This document shows, piece by piece, positions 22,791-34,031 of a DNA stretch of 64,000 nt. This DNA is from Stictocephala bisonia. Its lineage: Eukaryota > Arthropoda > Insecta > Hemiptera > Membracidae. The stretch covers positions 5,028,480-5,092,479 of the forward strand of contig JAQJVL010000005.1 in the NCBI GenBank assembly GCA_035578905.1, read 5' to 3'. Below the pieces are notes generated by a model, which had not been told where the DNA came from, did no database searches, and saw nothing but the letters and a program-made list of their open reading frames with translations. The position numbers and the translations under genes were made by a program. Position 1 is the stretch's first letter. Each line of letters starts with the position of its first letter.

Positions 22791-22913
22791 TGAGGGAGAC
22801 AAAGGTAGTTGGACATTTGCCATCATTACGTGAAAAATAACAATCACTATGATCTCACTATTGTTATTTTTCACGTAATGATGGCAAATGTCCAACTACC
22901 TTTGTCTCCCTCA
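22791..22913. repeat. Perfect hairpin, 54-bp arms and 15-bp loop
   Basis: Arm 22,791-22,844 and arm 22,860-22,913 are exact reverse complements (starting TGAGGGAGACAAAGGTAGTT). A weaker inverted similarity extends outward through GTATAC on both sides (near 22,782 and 22,952). It lies in the intron of the small gene, 120 bp before exon 2. Perfect identity implies recent origin or gene conversion. A transcript would fold into a long double-stranded stem. Confidence 0.95.
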
Positions 22914-23031
22914 TCTGATACTCCATCATTAACAAATTTCAAAAACAAAATAGTATACATTACAATGTTCAAAAATTAAAACATTAGTTGTTTATTATTT
23001 TACTGATACTAATATTTTATTTTTTTTTTAG

Positions 23032-23205
23032 ATAGATTGGGTTACTTTTATGTTTTATAATGGATTGTATGCACTAATCACATGGTTAGTACTGAAGATG
23101 CGAAATTTACACGAGAAAAAAAGAAGAAAAGAAAAAGAGAAAGCGTCAAAAAAGAGTGAGAAATCAAAGAGGGAACACAAAAATGTAAAAGTAGTTAAGA
23201 AGTGA
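23032..23205 (+). CDS. Small single-pass membrane protein, exon with stop codon
   Basis: A polypyrimidine run ending TAG (23,019-23,031) is the acceptor. The exon gives 57 residues: a hydrophobic segment of about 18 residues (VTFMFYNGLYALITWLVL) and then a strongly basic Lys/Glu-rich tail (LHEKKRRKEKEKASKKSEK) ending in TGA at 23,203-23,205. The layout (polar N-terminus, one membrane helix, charged and probably helical or coiled C-terminus) resembles many small integral membrane proteins of the ER or mitochondria, but no specific family is recognised. The other frame choice at the acceptor meets stops at once, which supports this one. Confidence 0.6.
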   Translation: MDWVTFMFYNGLYALITWLVLKMRNLHEKKRRKEKEKASKKSEKSKREHKNVKVVKK

Positions 23206-23323
23206 AGTTACATATTTATAAATATTATTTAAAATATTATACATCCTTAGTACTTATACCATATAAATAATTTACTCTTGTTTTGTTAACATTTATATAA
23301 ATGTATTAGTTTTTTAAAGCTAC

Positions 23324-23329
23324 AATAAA
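23324..23329 (+). terminator. Poly(A) signal AATAAA of the small membrane-protein gene
   Basis: AATAAA lies 119 bases after the stop codon, in an AT-rich 3' UTR. Confidence 0.5.
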
Positions 23330-23345
23330 TATTATTATGAGTAAT

Positions 23346-24171
23346 ATGTGATTTTCCTTAACAAAATCTGCTGAAAGATTAGGGTAACTTGGTTCAAGCT
23401 AGTCTCAATTGATGGAAAAAAATATTCTATGAAAATCGTTGTCCTTAAAATTAAAGTAAGTATTCTGAGCCATTTCTAAAGTATACTGATACAAAAAATT
23501 GCCACCATCAGATTTCGAGAAATAAAATCCACTATAACTTGTAAATTAATCATTAATCTATAGTCTATTCTCCTCTGAAATCTTCTATTAATTGAGCTTA
23601 GCCCTCGAATAGATTCACTCACCTCGACCCTTCAGGAGCTATTAGGGTTTTTTGCATGAATCTTTAAACTTCCATAATTCTGTGAGGAAGTTCAAAACTT
23701 ACTTTGCAAAAGGAGAAAATGTGCTAGGCATTGTAAAAGAATAATGCTACACTCCTATTTAATGAGATCTAGGACACCCTGTACAAAGACATTTAATTAA
23801 CAGTAATGATAAGCATGCGTCTAACAGAAATAAGTAATATTAATTAAAACGTGAGTGTTATAACTAGTTTTAACTGAGCTCTTTCTCAGTTAGTAAAAGT
23901 AAGGTGGATCTAACTTTATTCTGCTCGCAGCACTGACTGTACATCTGACCGCTATCTACTCATACACAGACACTCATCCCCTCCCCCTCCCCTGGGATGA
24001 TTGGGGTATAATTGCAGGAAGTTGTTTAAGTGCAATCCTGCGGGTGCTGTGTTTTGCTGTACATGTGTGTAGCAATTGGATTGTAATATAACATGCCGGT
24101 AAAAGTACAACCACAAGTTGATTAAATAAAGTTAATCAATTTTGTAAATTGTGTGATATTAAAAAGCATAA
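23346..24171. other. Intergenic DNA, nothing recognised
   Basis: AT-rich with a slightly GC-richer patch at 23,930-24,110 (CCCCTCCCCCTCCCC). I see no gene or repeat that can be supported. Confidence 0.4.
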
Positions 24172-24855
24172 GATGCCAAACAAGACATTGTATTTCTCAT
24201 CGTAATAAAATAAAATAAAAACATATAACATTAATTATTTAAAATCAAATTTGCTAATTTGCAGTAAAATTACGTAATTTAAAATAATTGATGAACAAGA
24301 CCAGTCCTGTGAGGGTCTGTGTTTAAAATTTGGTAATAATTGAGAAAATAGTTTCTTTTTTCTGCATGTACCAAGAAAGCCCAAATTCGCATCTTTGAGG
24401 TAATGTATTCATAACTATAAACATAATTTTAATGAAAGAACTACTTGGGAGGCGTTTAATAGCTGATATAAAGTAATTGAAATAGAAAAAAATCAAAATT
24501 TTTTTGACCAAACGGCCTTATTTTTTCCATAATTTTCTATTACAGTGTCTAAACATAAGCTATTAACACCTTCCAAGTCGTACTTTCAGTGAAATGATGT
24601 TTATAACTATAAATATATCACTACATAGATGCAAATTTGGCTTTCTAGGTACAATAATCTTTAAAAACTATTTTCCCGGTTATTCCCAAATTTGAAAAAC
24701 AGACCCTCACAGGACTATTTTTCAAACTTACATAATTCATTTTAAATTATGTAAATTTACAAAAAACTAGCGAATTTTATTTTTAAGTCATTAATTTTAT
24801 ATATTTACTTTTGTTTTAATACAACTAGAAATACAACAATGTTTATGGCATGCTT
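24172..24855. repeat. Long foldback element, arms ~300 bp
   Basis: The two halves are diverged inverted copies around a short centre near 24,515. Paired landmarks: GCATAAGATGCC left against GGCATGCTTAC right; AGTCCTGTGAGGGTCTGT at 24,304 against its complement at 24,700-24,717; CCAAATTCGCATCT at 24,378 against AGATGCAAATTTGG at 24,626. Several indels show it is old. No coding sequence; a foldback-type MITE or an inverted duplication. Confidence 0.75.
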
Positions 24856-24894
24856 ACGCCATCCCAGTAAAAAATCCAGTATATGATAGATATA

Positions 24895-25003
24895 TTTGGA
24901 GATTTCCAATGCTTCTAGTGTTTAGTAAACAAACACAACGCTTCAACAGGCACAACAAATTATGTTTGTTTACTAAACACTAGATGCATTGAAAATCTCC
25001 AAA
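24895..25003. repeat. Foldback repeat, ~41-bp arms
   Basis: Arms starting TTTGGAGATTTCCAATGC and TGTTTGTTTACTAAACAC are reverse complements with few mismatches, with a ~27-base loop. It sits just 40 bp beyond the longer foldback. Confidence 0.8.
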
Positions 25004-25384
25004 TTTTATCTACAATCCAATGCTAACAAATAACATTCAAACAACACTTAAATTCAGTATCTCTTTTGTTCTGACTAGGATAAAAATTATTAAAACTTAT
25101 AATTAAATTTTTAAATATATATGTCATATCAAACGAGAAAAGAACTATATGACTGGATATTTCATAGGTCTCTTAGTTTCTTAGTAAACAACCTTTAAAC
25201 TCAAGTACACATGATTTCCGCGCTGACAACAAACCACACCAGATCAAATTGTGATTAAAACTAGGTCGACTAAGTGCCAGAAAAAAGAGGAAAAACCCAT
25301 ATTTATTCCATACTGTGATTATTTATGGTAGATTACAAGAAGAAGAATAGTGGAGACATAATTGACTCACCCATTGCCTTTTTA
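25004..25384. other. Intergenic, nothing recognised
   Basis: AT-rich, with no supported feature. Confidence 0.4.
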
Positions 25385-26480
25385 AATTAATAATAATAAT
25401 AATAATTGTTTATTTATTCCTAAAAATACAATTTCATTTATACATTTTTAAACATGGAAAAGGTCCCCACATGGGTAATAAACCTGTGTGTGGGAACCGA
25501 GTTCTACAGTTACATGAGACTTTTGAATAAATTTAACACTGTAGATGGTCTATTAATACACAATTCCCATTCAAAAGTCACTATATAATGGTCCGTGATT
25601 GCTGTGTTTATTACAACCGATCTTACTCCTTCAACGCTTTTTAAATCAACAAAAATGTGGTCAATGCAACTTTTACTGTTGGCTGACACTCGAGTTGCTT
25701 TATCGATACAAGTTACAAAACCAGCCGCGTACAAAACGTCCAGATACCGATCCATTAAATAAATAAATAAATAATAAATAAATAAATATTTTATTGTAGA
25801 AACATTTCACAAAATGTATTACAAGCGTCAATACAATTATAACTAATTAAAAATAAGTAATTATCTACTCAAAAACCAATTCAAAAAACATTGAGTTTTT
25901 GAACAATATTAGAGCTGTTCTATTGTTATCAAGAATGCAGCAATTGATATCACCCACCAGCCAGTGTCCTGTCCCTGCGTCGGCTGTTACAGTAAAGCTC
26001 AAGGTCACAGATAAATAACTCAAGGTCCCCATCATTAGAGGGGCTACGGTACACAGCCAAAACTTCAAACATGTCTGCACCGCTATACCAATTTTTAAGT
26101 TTAATGTGATTACACCATTCAATTGAACTTTACTCATATTTACATTGAAATTATCAATAACATAACAAGTTACCCCATCATTTTGGATTTTTTTACTTTT
26201 ATTACAATAACAATTGTAACCATCTTATTCAACTAATATACCATCCTGCTCCTCGAACCAAGTTTCAGTCGATATAATAACGTCACATTTAACTTTACAT
26301 CCCTCCAGCACAACTAACAACTCATCAAAAATTTGTTTATAGCTTCTAATATTTAAGTGCAAAATATTAATACTTCTACTAAATGACTGTTTAAATTCTG
26401 CAATATGTTCACACTGTAAACATTCAACATTTCTGTAATTATTTAAATTTTCAATTACTAAGTCACCCACTGTAAGAAAA
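25385..26480 (-). mobile_element. CR1-like LINE remnant: endonuclease domain and 3' UTR
   Basis: In several minus-strand frames the endonuclease of a CR1-like LINE can be followed: ILHLNIRSYKQIFDELLVVL and DVIISTETWFEEQ near 26,390-26,240, then NDGVTCYVIDNF near 26,180, VQLNGVITLNLK near 26,125, WLVGDINCCI near 25,950, then MDRYLDVLYAAGFVTCIDKA, CIDHIFVD and ITDHYIVTFEW at 25,755-25,570. After that it jumps directly to a 3' UTR (GTGTGGGAACC, AATAAATAAACAATTATT, then an ATT tail at 25,386-25,405), so the whole RT is deleted. A separate LINE-like 3' fragment with AAAT repeats (25,756-25,870) interrupts the endonuclease. Confidence 0.75.
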
Positions 26481-27061
26481 AAAAGGAAAACCCACATACA
26501 CCCGCCCGTCCATACCAAACATACACTCAATATGCTTAATTCCATCCATTCGTCCATACACTCACTCTTATGCATACTATACTCGTTTAACAAAAATAAT
26601 ATACTTAATGAGTTAATAGAATTAATAAATTTAGAGCAAATCGCTTTGTGACCGTGCATGCACAATATATCTGAAAAATAACTTACTTCAATTACAGACA
26701 CTCATCAAAGACTAAAACATTCATTCTTCCATTCATAATTCAATATAGATTTAAACAAATTAATCAATGATCTAAAAAAAATTTTGAAAATATGAGTTCA
26801 AGCGGTAAGTTAGACAAACATATTTTATAGACTCTAGTTTGAAAGCACTTTCAGAAGAAATCATCTGAAAAATAAGACTGAAAATAGTACAAATGATATT
26901 GTGTGATAAACACTATATAATAAATTGGATACTGTGAATTATGTACTGTTTTACCAGTCTCAGTATTTCATCCACCTGATGACATAACGTCTACTATAGC
27001 AACTAATAAACATTATATTCTTTCAAAAATTGGAATGTGTTAAAAAAATAACTACATAAAC
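26481..27061. other. Intergenic or LINE-flanking AT-rich DNA
   Basis: Minus-strand frames here carry no motif upstream of the endonuclease start. Nothing else is recognised. Confidence 0.4.
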
Positions 27062-27065
27062 TTAA

Positions 27066-28095
27066 CCTGTTGAGGAGTGCGGACGTCTTAAGACGTCCAT
27101 ATTTCCATACTGTTAGTGAGTGCAGCATTTACCATTAGAGTGACCCCAGGGAGTACGAAAAAAAAATTCTAAAATTATTAATAAACTGTTATACTTTATT
27201 AAAAATAGTAATTTAAGATACAATATGGTAATATTTACATATCAAAATGGTGGAAACTGTGATTATAATTAGCAAAATTAAAATTTTTCCATTGTGTGAA
27301 ATTGTTCGAAACATGGGTAAATGCAAAGTGCAACTTCACATTTGGAGCACTCATAGGCCGTGTCTGCGCTGTGAAGCCCTCCGTTTAGTATGAGTGCATA
27401 CAAAACACTTCCGTTGTTTTCTTTTGGCTCCACCCTCTCTCATTGGGAGTGGTCACATGAAATGGCGGCCAGACAGACGGAGCGCCTGTTTGTCACCACT
27501 CACCGGGCGTGCAACATCATCACTTCGATCTAAATATCGCTTGTTAGAGTCCATTGTAATAAATAAGTCACTGATGAATAAAATTAACTAATTACTGTAC
27601 AACACTGACAAACTTTTTAACATATTTACAATACAACACGGAAAAGAAAATATACAGGCCTATTTTACTGTACAACGCTGAAAATAACTAAATACAACTA
27701 CTTTGTAACAAAATACAATAAACAAAATATCACACTGGCAAAATACCAAATGTAATTAAGCCTACTATAGATGAACGAAACGTAAATATAGCAGAACGCA
27801 ATAAGGTTAGACACGAGGAGAAACAGATTTGGCGCGCAACGAAAATGCGAGGGAAACACTACAGCTGGCATTGAAGCGTCATCTATCAGCTGACTAAAGT
27901 ACAGCTGTAGTCCCATTGGTGGCCAATAGGATGCGGGTATCATATGGAAGCTCATACACTTACATTGACATTTAATTATAGCTGAAATTTAAAATAAATA
28001 TTAGGGACGTCTAAAGACGACCATACTCATTTGGGCACAGACGTCCAAAGACGTCCGTACTCGTTTGGGATCATTTTGCTTCACTCGTTAACAGG
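27066..28095 (-). mobile_element. piggyBac-like remnant with TTAA target duplication
   Basis: TTAA at 27,062-27,065 and 28,096-28,099 flanks ends beginning CCTGTTGAGGAGTGC and CCTGTTAACGAGTG (reverse). Just inside both ends are repeated GGACGTCTTNNGACGTCC-type sub-terminal palindromes. TTAA targeting and CCT-type ends define piggyBac. Inside, the minus strand near the left end encodes the Cys-rich C-terminal zinc finger of a piggyBac transposase. The rest of the transposase is deleted, leaving a ~1-kb non-autonomous copy. Confidence 0.85.
27278..27432 (-). pseudogene. piggyBac transposase C-terminal Cys-rich domain remnant
   Basis: On the minus strand one frame reads KRKQRKCFVCTHTKRRASQR. 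After a one-base frame change comes DTAYECSKCEVALCIYPCFE followed by QFHTMEKF and a stop at 27,278-27,280. The spacing C-x2-C ... C-x2-C-x4-C-x3-C-x4-H is that of the piggyBac C-terminal cross-brace zinc finger, which binds the element's terminal DNA. Only this tail remains; the DDD catalytic core is absent. Confidence 0.85.
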
Positions 28096-28793
28096 TTAAT
28101 ACTAAAACATATACAACAGTTCTAAAAAATAATGAAATTGTTCAGCATAATACAAATTGATAAGTACTATATAAAGATAATAATGTGTTTTCATAATAGT
28201 AATAAAATAATAAAAGTTTACTGTTGAGATAAATGTCACATTGGCATATTGTAAAATAAAATATGGATGAATATAAATACATAGTTACACACACAAAAAA
28301 TGAAAAAACTAAAGCAAATGAAGAAAAATATAATGGAAAAACTCATATATACATAAACGGGAATAATTTAAATTTTATATCATGTATTTTATATAGTTAC
28401 TGTTACCGTTTAACGCAAAAACAAGTACTGTTTTTTTGTTAAGAAACTTAATTTGTCTCCACACTAACGCATTTCTTTGCAACTATTGTATATTAACAAA
28501 TGGAGATATGTTGTAAATGTTGTCTTATAACTACTACTGTACAGTATAATCATGGCAATTTAAAACGTAAAAATAATAGTAAATATTATAAAATATAATT
28601 TTATTAAATTAAATTACTTTGCTATATTAATAACAACAGATAACAAACAGTATATGGAGAAAATGAAGGTAAATAATGAAATCGAGGGCATTGATTTAAA
28701 CTATAAACAAAACAGCCTGTATCAGTTTAAATAATGAGATAAAGAGAGAAGTTACTGTTTTCTGCCAATTAAGAAGATAAAAATTCAATCACC
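28096..28793. other. AT-rich DNA, nothing recognised
   Basis: No supported gene, RNA or repeat. Confidence 0.4.
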
Positions 28794-29644
28794 TTACCCA
28801 TCAAATTTAATCACGTCCTCCACCACTGTGATTCGAATACCGGAGCCTCCCTCCATTTTGCGGACCATCACCTTCCCGTCAACGGCCAGGCGTTGGCTAG
28901 CTTACGGTCACACACCATGTGCTTGGCTCGACCCAAAAGATGCTTATTGTGAGCCATCAGGTGGCTGTTGATGTAGACAGATCCAGTAGTAAGCCGAGGG
29001 GAGATGTCTGTCGCATCCAGCCTCTTGCGTTTCGCGGCAGTCAACCAGTCCTCCCTCACAGACCTGTTGACGAAAGCAGCGATGATGGCTGGGTATCCGG
29101 ATGCTGGGGGTCCGAGGCGGTGCGCTACAGAGATATCCCATCTGTTCCATTGTATGCCTATGGCCTTAGAGATCTGCTCCAAGATGACATACACATCCTC
29201 TCCATGGGAAGTGGGGATTTCTTTAATTTCTACGTTGTTTCGTCTTGAATATTGCTGGAGGTCAAGAAGTTCTAGACGAAGTCTGGCAGTTTCGTCTTTA
29301 CCCTGTACAATTTCAGCTTGTTGGGCTTCATTCTGCCTCCTTAACTGTTGCGTTTCTTCCTCTAACAGTGTTATTCTACCTTGAGATTCTTCGATGACCG
29401 CACAAACCGCAGATATAGAAGCTTCCAAGCCATTGAATCGCTCCCTAGATTCCTTGCGCATTTCCTGGAGAACTGCCAATATCGAGCTACTGCCCAAGGC
29501 ATCACTATGTGAGGACGCTGTTTCTACCGTACAAACGTTGCACTTCCAGGTAGCCTTTTTGGCGCGTGGCTTGGACCATGTCGTCCATGCTTGCGAAGTG
29601 CAACAAACTGAATGGAAGGACTGCTTAATAATTAATAATCTCAT
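28794..29644 (-). pseudogene. CR1-like LINE ORF1 fragment (coiled coil and RRM-like/CTD)
   Basis: The minus-strand frame starts with the last cysteines of a PHD-like finger (WKCNVC). It continues through a long coiled coil (ESQGRITLLEEETQQLRRQN region) to LDLQQYSRRNNVEIKEIP, the signature opening of the RRM-like domain in these ORF1 proteins, then VAHRLGPP and VYINSHL. A frame change near 28,885 leads to DGKVMVRKMEGG and a stop at 28,794-28,796. ORF1 proteins bind the element's RNA. No ORF2 follows, so this is an isolated 3'- and 5'-truncated copy. The same domain layout is intact in the LINE at 49,740-54,762. Confidence 0.85.
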
Positions 29645-30616
29645 TTATGTTGATACCCTATAAAGTCATGAGGTATAATTTTAAAATAATGTTAAATGAT
29701 AGTATTTTAGAGTTTGATGAATCTATGACTAAGTTGGAAATTGTAATAAGATACAATATTGTTAATCACAATTTTCCATTGTTACTGGTGTCAAGAGGAT
29801 TTACTGAAGGACATCTGTAGAACATTGTACATCACTGAGTAACAGGACAAGTAATTTTATATCGCCAAATGATAATATTATTTATCTTATCTATTACTGA
29901 TCTACAGTCATTCATTTGTTCGCTGAACTACTCATTGTACATCATCAGTTTATAGAGACATCATCAGTCATACTGCTCTAGCACCATAAATCTCCATTAC
30001 TTTTATCAGCAGTACTTTTCTCAGAAGTATTGCTAATACAATGGTAATATGATTAAAATAAAACTAACCTGTTTTATCAGCTGACATCTATTTACTTCAA
30101 AAGCTATTTAGTAATCATTGTCATTTAACAGTTACATTTGTTTATTTATAAGAATTTCATGATGATACTAAATTAGGTAAAGATGATGAAATGAAAGAAC
30201 TTATTTCTGATCATTTACCGGTTTATCTGATTCTGAATCAAATTTTAATGAAAGTAAAAAGAAAACCGAGTTGTCTAAGTAATACAACTTGACAGTGTCA
30301 TTAAGTGAATCTTATTAAGTGATTTTTCGAGAATTGGGAGTAGTAAGTCTAATGTAAAAAAAAATACAATGTTAATTCAGTTAAAACAAATTGTAGAGAT
30401 ACCGAAGATTTCGTTCATATAAATAAACAATGGAAAATAAAAATAAAAACATGATTATTTATAATAAGAAACACAAATGTATATAATGTATGGCAGAGTA
30501 AAAAGATATCTGAAGTTGTAATTGATTTTCTCTTACTTTCCTACGACTACAAAGGCTATTATGCAAGCTGAAAGTATTTATTGTTCTTATACACAGCCAA
30601 CTTAAAATAACTGGAA
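29645..30616. other. AT-rich DNA, nothing recognised
   Basis: No supported feature. Confidence 0.4.
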
Positions 30617-30893
30617 TGTATAAGTCGCGCCAGATGTCCTGCTCTGGGTCAGTCGCTACTAGCCAAACTCCATACTACGGCTAAGAGACTGCACATGTTT
30701 CCTATTCTCTCTCCGCCCGAGCACAAGGGTAGATTTATTGCCTTATCAAGTGCTGGGTGCCAGTATAAAGGAGTATTTTGTGAGTTACTGGACAGAAGAC
30801 AGTTTGTTACTGACTAGTGGTGTGTCTGTCTCCTTGTGTACATTAAAACCCTAAGGGAAGGACTTCTCTTCAGAGCAATAAAATAAATTCAGT
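30617..30893 (+). other. LTR-like or promoter-like segment
   Basis: GC-richer than the flanks. On the plus strand it has TATAAAG (30,764-30,770), CA/Inr-like sites 25-40 bases later, a transcript-leader-like stretch and then AATAAA (30,878-30,883), within ~280 bp. TATA followed closely by a poly(A) signal is what a solo LTR of a retroelement shows. I could not identify a convincing short target duplication or matching second LTR. A host core promoter is the alternative. Confidence 0.3.
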
Positions 30894-31736
30894 CAGCTTT
30901 TTTCACAGAAAACCAATGTTTTTATGTTGACATTTGTTTTTACCCGCCCACCCCTTGCACCCTCACTCACCGGGAGGGACCCAGAGCGGAATTTAGATGG
31001 CGGGACTTGTGCTTGCTTGTTATTATGTTTTCTTTGTGAGTACATTTTTCTAACTTTATTAATGGTCAGGCCATTAAATGTTAATAATGGCATATTCAAC
31101 TGAGTAAAGTTAAACAAAAATAATATAGCTGATAAAAACATCTTTAATATCACTATCCTGATTTAATAAAATCAAAAATAACCTATTACTGGTTACAGCA
31201 ACATTGGCTGTGTTTATTGCTATGAAGGACACCTTATTATTTTGTAACTATTTTCAGGCATAAAATAAGATTTCAATATCGTAAGCTTCTATTTATATAC
31301 ATGTCAATCATTTCTCAATTATATTGTAACCTAATGGTATAAATTACAGTTATTTTACTCAAACGATACAGTCAGCTAACTTTAACTGTAAGGTTTTTTG
31401 CTATAAATTGATTCTTTTATGTTTTCTTTGTAATGTATATGTTGTAGTATTTTCTGTAGTATAGTCAATTCTGGAAAAATATGGTAAACTGTTATTAGCA
31501 AGTAATATATATCATATATGAAAAAATATGTGTAGTTGTACAAATTACTGCTGTATTTATTTTGATTTCACAAATATGTAACTAAACTATATATTTGTGA
31601 TTTTAGTAGAGTATTCTAAAGACACACTAACTATATTCTTACTACGTCACATGGCAATATAATGACAGAATTAGAGTCAATACTTACTGTACATACTTAA
31701 ATTTTCCTTATTTTTTTAAATCTTAAAATAGCTATA
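30894..31736. other. Mostly AT-rich DNA, nothing recognised
   Basis: A short GC-rich patch at 30,940-31,000 carries no identifiable element. Confidence 0.4.
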
Positions 31737-32640
31737 CGAGTTATAGTAAAAAAGTTCCCAGAATTGGTTGAAATATATTTATTGGATAAAGATAAAAACT
31801 TACAAACCTAATTACCTCCTTCAGCAGCAAACTTGCCCCTACTATCACACAATTATTAAAAAAACTTTTAAAACTCATTTTCTAACATTTTTTTTCAATG
31901 CTTTTGACGTATTTTCTGTGACAGCTTCAGCATTTCTAAATAATTATTGATGATTTCAATCATGTAAACAGGAAGAAATTGGCCGGCCCGAGGTCAGGAG
32001 AGTAGGGAGGATGTTCTAGCGTCATACACTATGCTTGGCCATGTAGTTATGAACTAATAGCGATCAATGTGCAGGGGTATTGATATGAAGCATAATCAAA
32101 TTGTTTTCTGCCTATTTTTCAGGCCATTTCCTCTTAATAGAATCTCGTAAGCACCAAAGAATTTCTGTCTAAGGTTCCTTGTTCACTGTTTGATCTTCGG
32201 GAATGAACTCATAGTGAATTAAACCTTTGAAATAAAAAACTCCAGCATAATTTTTCACTTTCTTTTTTCCAAGCAAATTTATTACCTCCTTGGTGATGTT
32301 GTGGTTTTCCATTCAGAGGACTGACTTTTGTTTGAGGGTCATACAGAAAACACCTTTTTTTGTCACCAGTAAACATTTTTTAATAATTTTAAATCAGGAT
32401 CTGTATTGGCCATATCAATAAACTTACCATTATGTAAAAAGTCATATCATACATCTATGAACACATACTCAAAATTGTTGGCCGTTTTGGACTCATTAAA
32501 ACCATGGCCGCACTTAATTGTTTTGGTAAAATTTGTGTTTTTCAAAAACAAAATTCCTATTTTGAAAGATAGTAGAACATTCGTTGATTTTTTAAGAAAG
32601 TTTATTACAAGTGACTAAACTTGTAGTGGTGGTTTACCCA
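31737..32640 (-). mobile_element. mariner transposase remnant
   Basis: Minus-strand reading, across several frames, gives mariner transposase landmarks in order: FLYDPQTKVSPLNGK, WKKESEKLCWSFLF, NSEQGTL, then NTPAH followed by SLLVHNYMAKHSV, HPPYSPDLGPANFFLF, and a C-terminal Cys/aromatic region. In intact mariner proteins the HDNAPAH and SPDLAP motifs carry catalytic Asp residues of the DDD triad; here the first reads INTPAH, so that Asp is lost. The left end begins CGAGTTATAG at 31,737, preceded by TA and comparable to CGAGGTGTAG at the start of the mariner at 63,661. I cannot find the other terminus. An ancient inactive copy. Confidence 0.75.
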
Positions 32641-33119
32641 AAATATCCTTTATTTTACAATTTGATTTGCCTATACAAAAATATGAGTATTAATTAGAAT
32701 TTATTGATTTGGGTTTTTTTCTCCTCAAATTGTATGATCAACCTCAAATACAACAAAAAGTTTTATTTTAATTGAAAAGTGGTAATGACTTTATTTATTG
32801 ATTATAAATTTATATTTATAATGAGATCTTACACATCAAAATACCTCTAACAAAATGTATTGTTATAATGAGACCTTACACATAAAAATATCTTATCAAA
32901 AAATTTATTGATGAAAAGCGTTTTTTTACATTACAAGATTGGTAAACACTTTGAAATTGATTTGTTAAATCTAATTTTATATTCTCTGTATAAAATTTAT
33001 TATTTTAAAGTTGGTAGATAAAAATCTGATATATTTTCAATTTTGACAGTTGATAGATATCAACAATAATATTATAGATGTTTTGATGTTTACATGTTTC
33101 TTTAAATACTTTTTTCGTA

Positions 33120-33860
33120 GTAGTAGTGAAACACGTTGGAAATCCAAGATTTACCATTCGCCACTTTGTTTTATATTTTTAAGTAGCTAAAATTATGATC
33201 AAGGATCCAAAAACCCTTTATCAACTATTTTTAATAAACAGTTTAATGATGCTTTTTTTTAACTTGCTAACCACGATTGAATTTACGAAAGTTTCCGCAA
33301 CATCCACGATTTATTTGCAACTATTATTAATCCATAAATATAATTTATATACAAATGAGTTTCATTTTTACATATTTGTTTACTAATTTTAATGTAAAAT
33401 TTTTGAAAATGGTGAAAAACTAGTATTTTTCATTCACCACTTTAATGTATCATTATTTTGTTGTCGAAATCGTAATAAGCGACCTATGAAAACCCTAATT
33501 AATTATTTTAAACCTAAAATTTCTATTGTTATATATCCACTATCTTGATTTTCACAGATTTGCCAGCATTCCATAAGTAATTAGCAGCTTTCATAACTAC
33601 GTAAATATGATTCAAAAACACAAAAAATGGATGTATACATATTTTTTATACCTTTTATTTTTAACAAGTGATAGTTGCTGAAAAGCGTAATTTCCTATCC
33701 GCCATTTTGTTTTACAATATTTTCACTGTTAAAATCATAATAAGCGACTAAAAAAACCCTCTAGGCACTAATTTTCATTAAAATATGTAATGTATTTTTC
33801 GATTTATTCCAATTATTTACTGCTTTTGTTTACTTGTTGTTTACTATGTAATTGAACAAT
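33120..33860. repeat. Diverged ~270-bp tandem repeat, about three units
   Basis: The block ATTCGCCACTTTGTTT recurs as variants at 33,154, 33,430 and 33,696. Each is followed 50-60 bases later by AAAACCCT (33,209, 33,489, 33,755), often with TAATAAGCGAC before it. The spacing of 266-280 bp and consistent order support an old tandem array. No coding content. Confidence 0.55.
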
Positions 33861-34031
33861 TTCCAGACTTTAAAATTGGTATATTTCTAGAATTGAGACC
33901 TTTCTTAAAAATCTGCAAAAGGTTTCAAATGGATTTATCTACTTTCTATTAAATTTGAACTTTCCTACAATTTTTTACCTGGTTTCTTGTACTAACAATA
34001 AAATGAAAATTCTTCATATCACATCGAAGTA

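Noticed and set aside
28919..29663. Plus-strand frames of 89-126 codons
   Set aside because: Antisense shadows of the LINE ORF1 on the minus strand.
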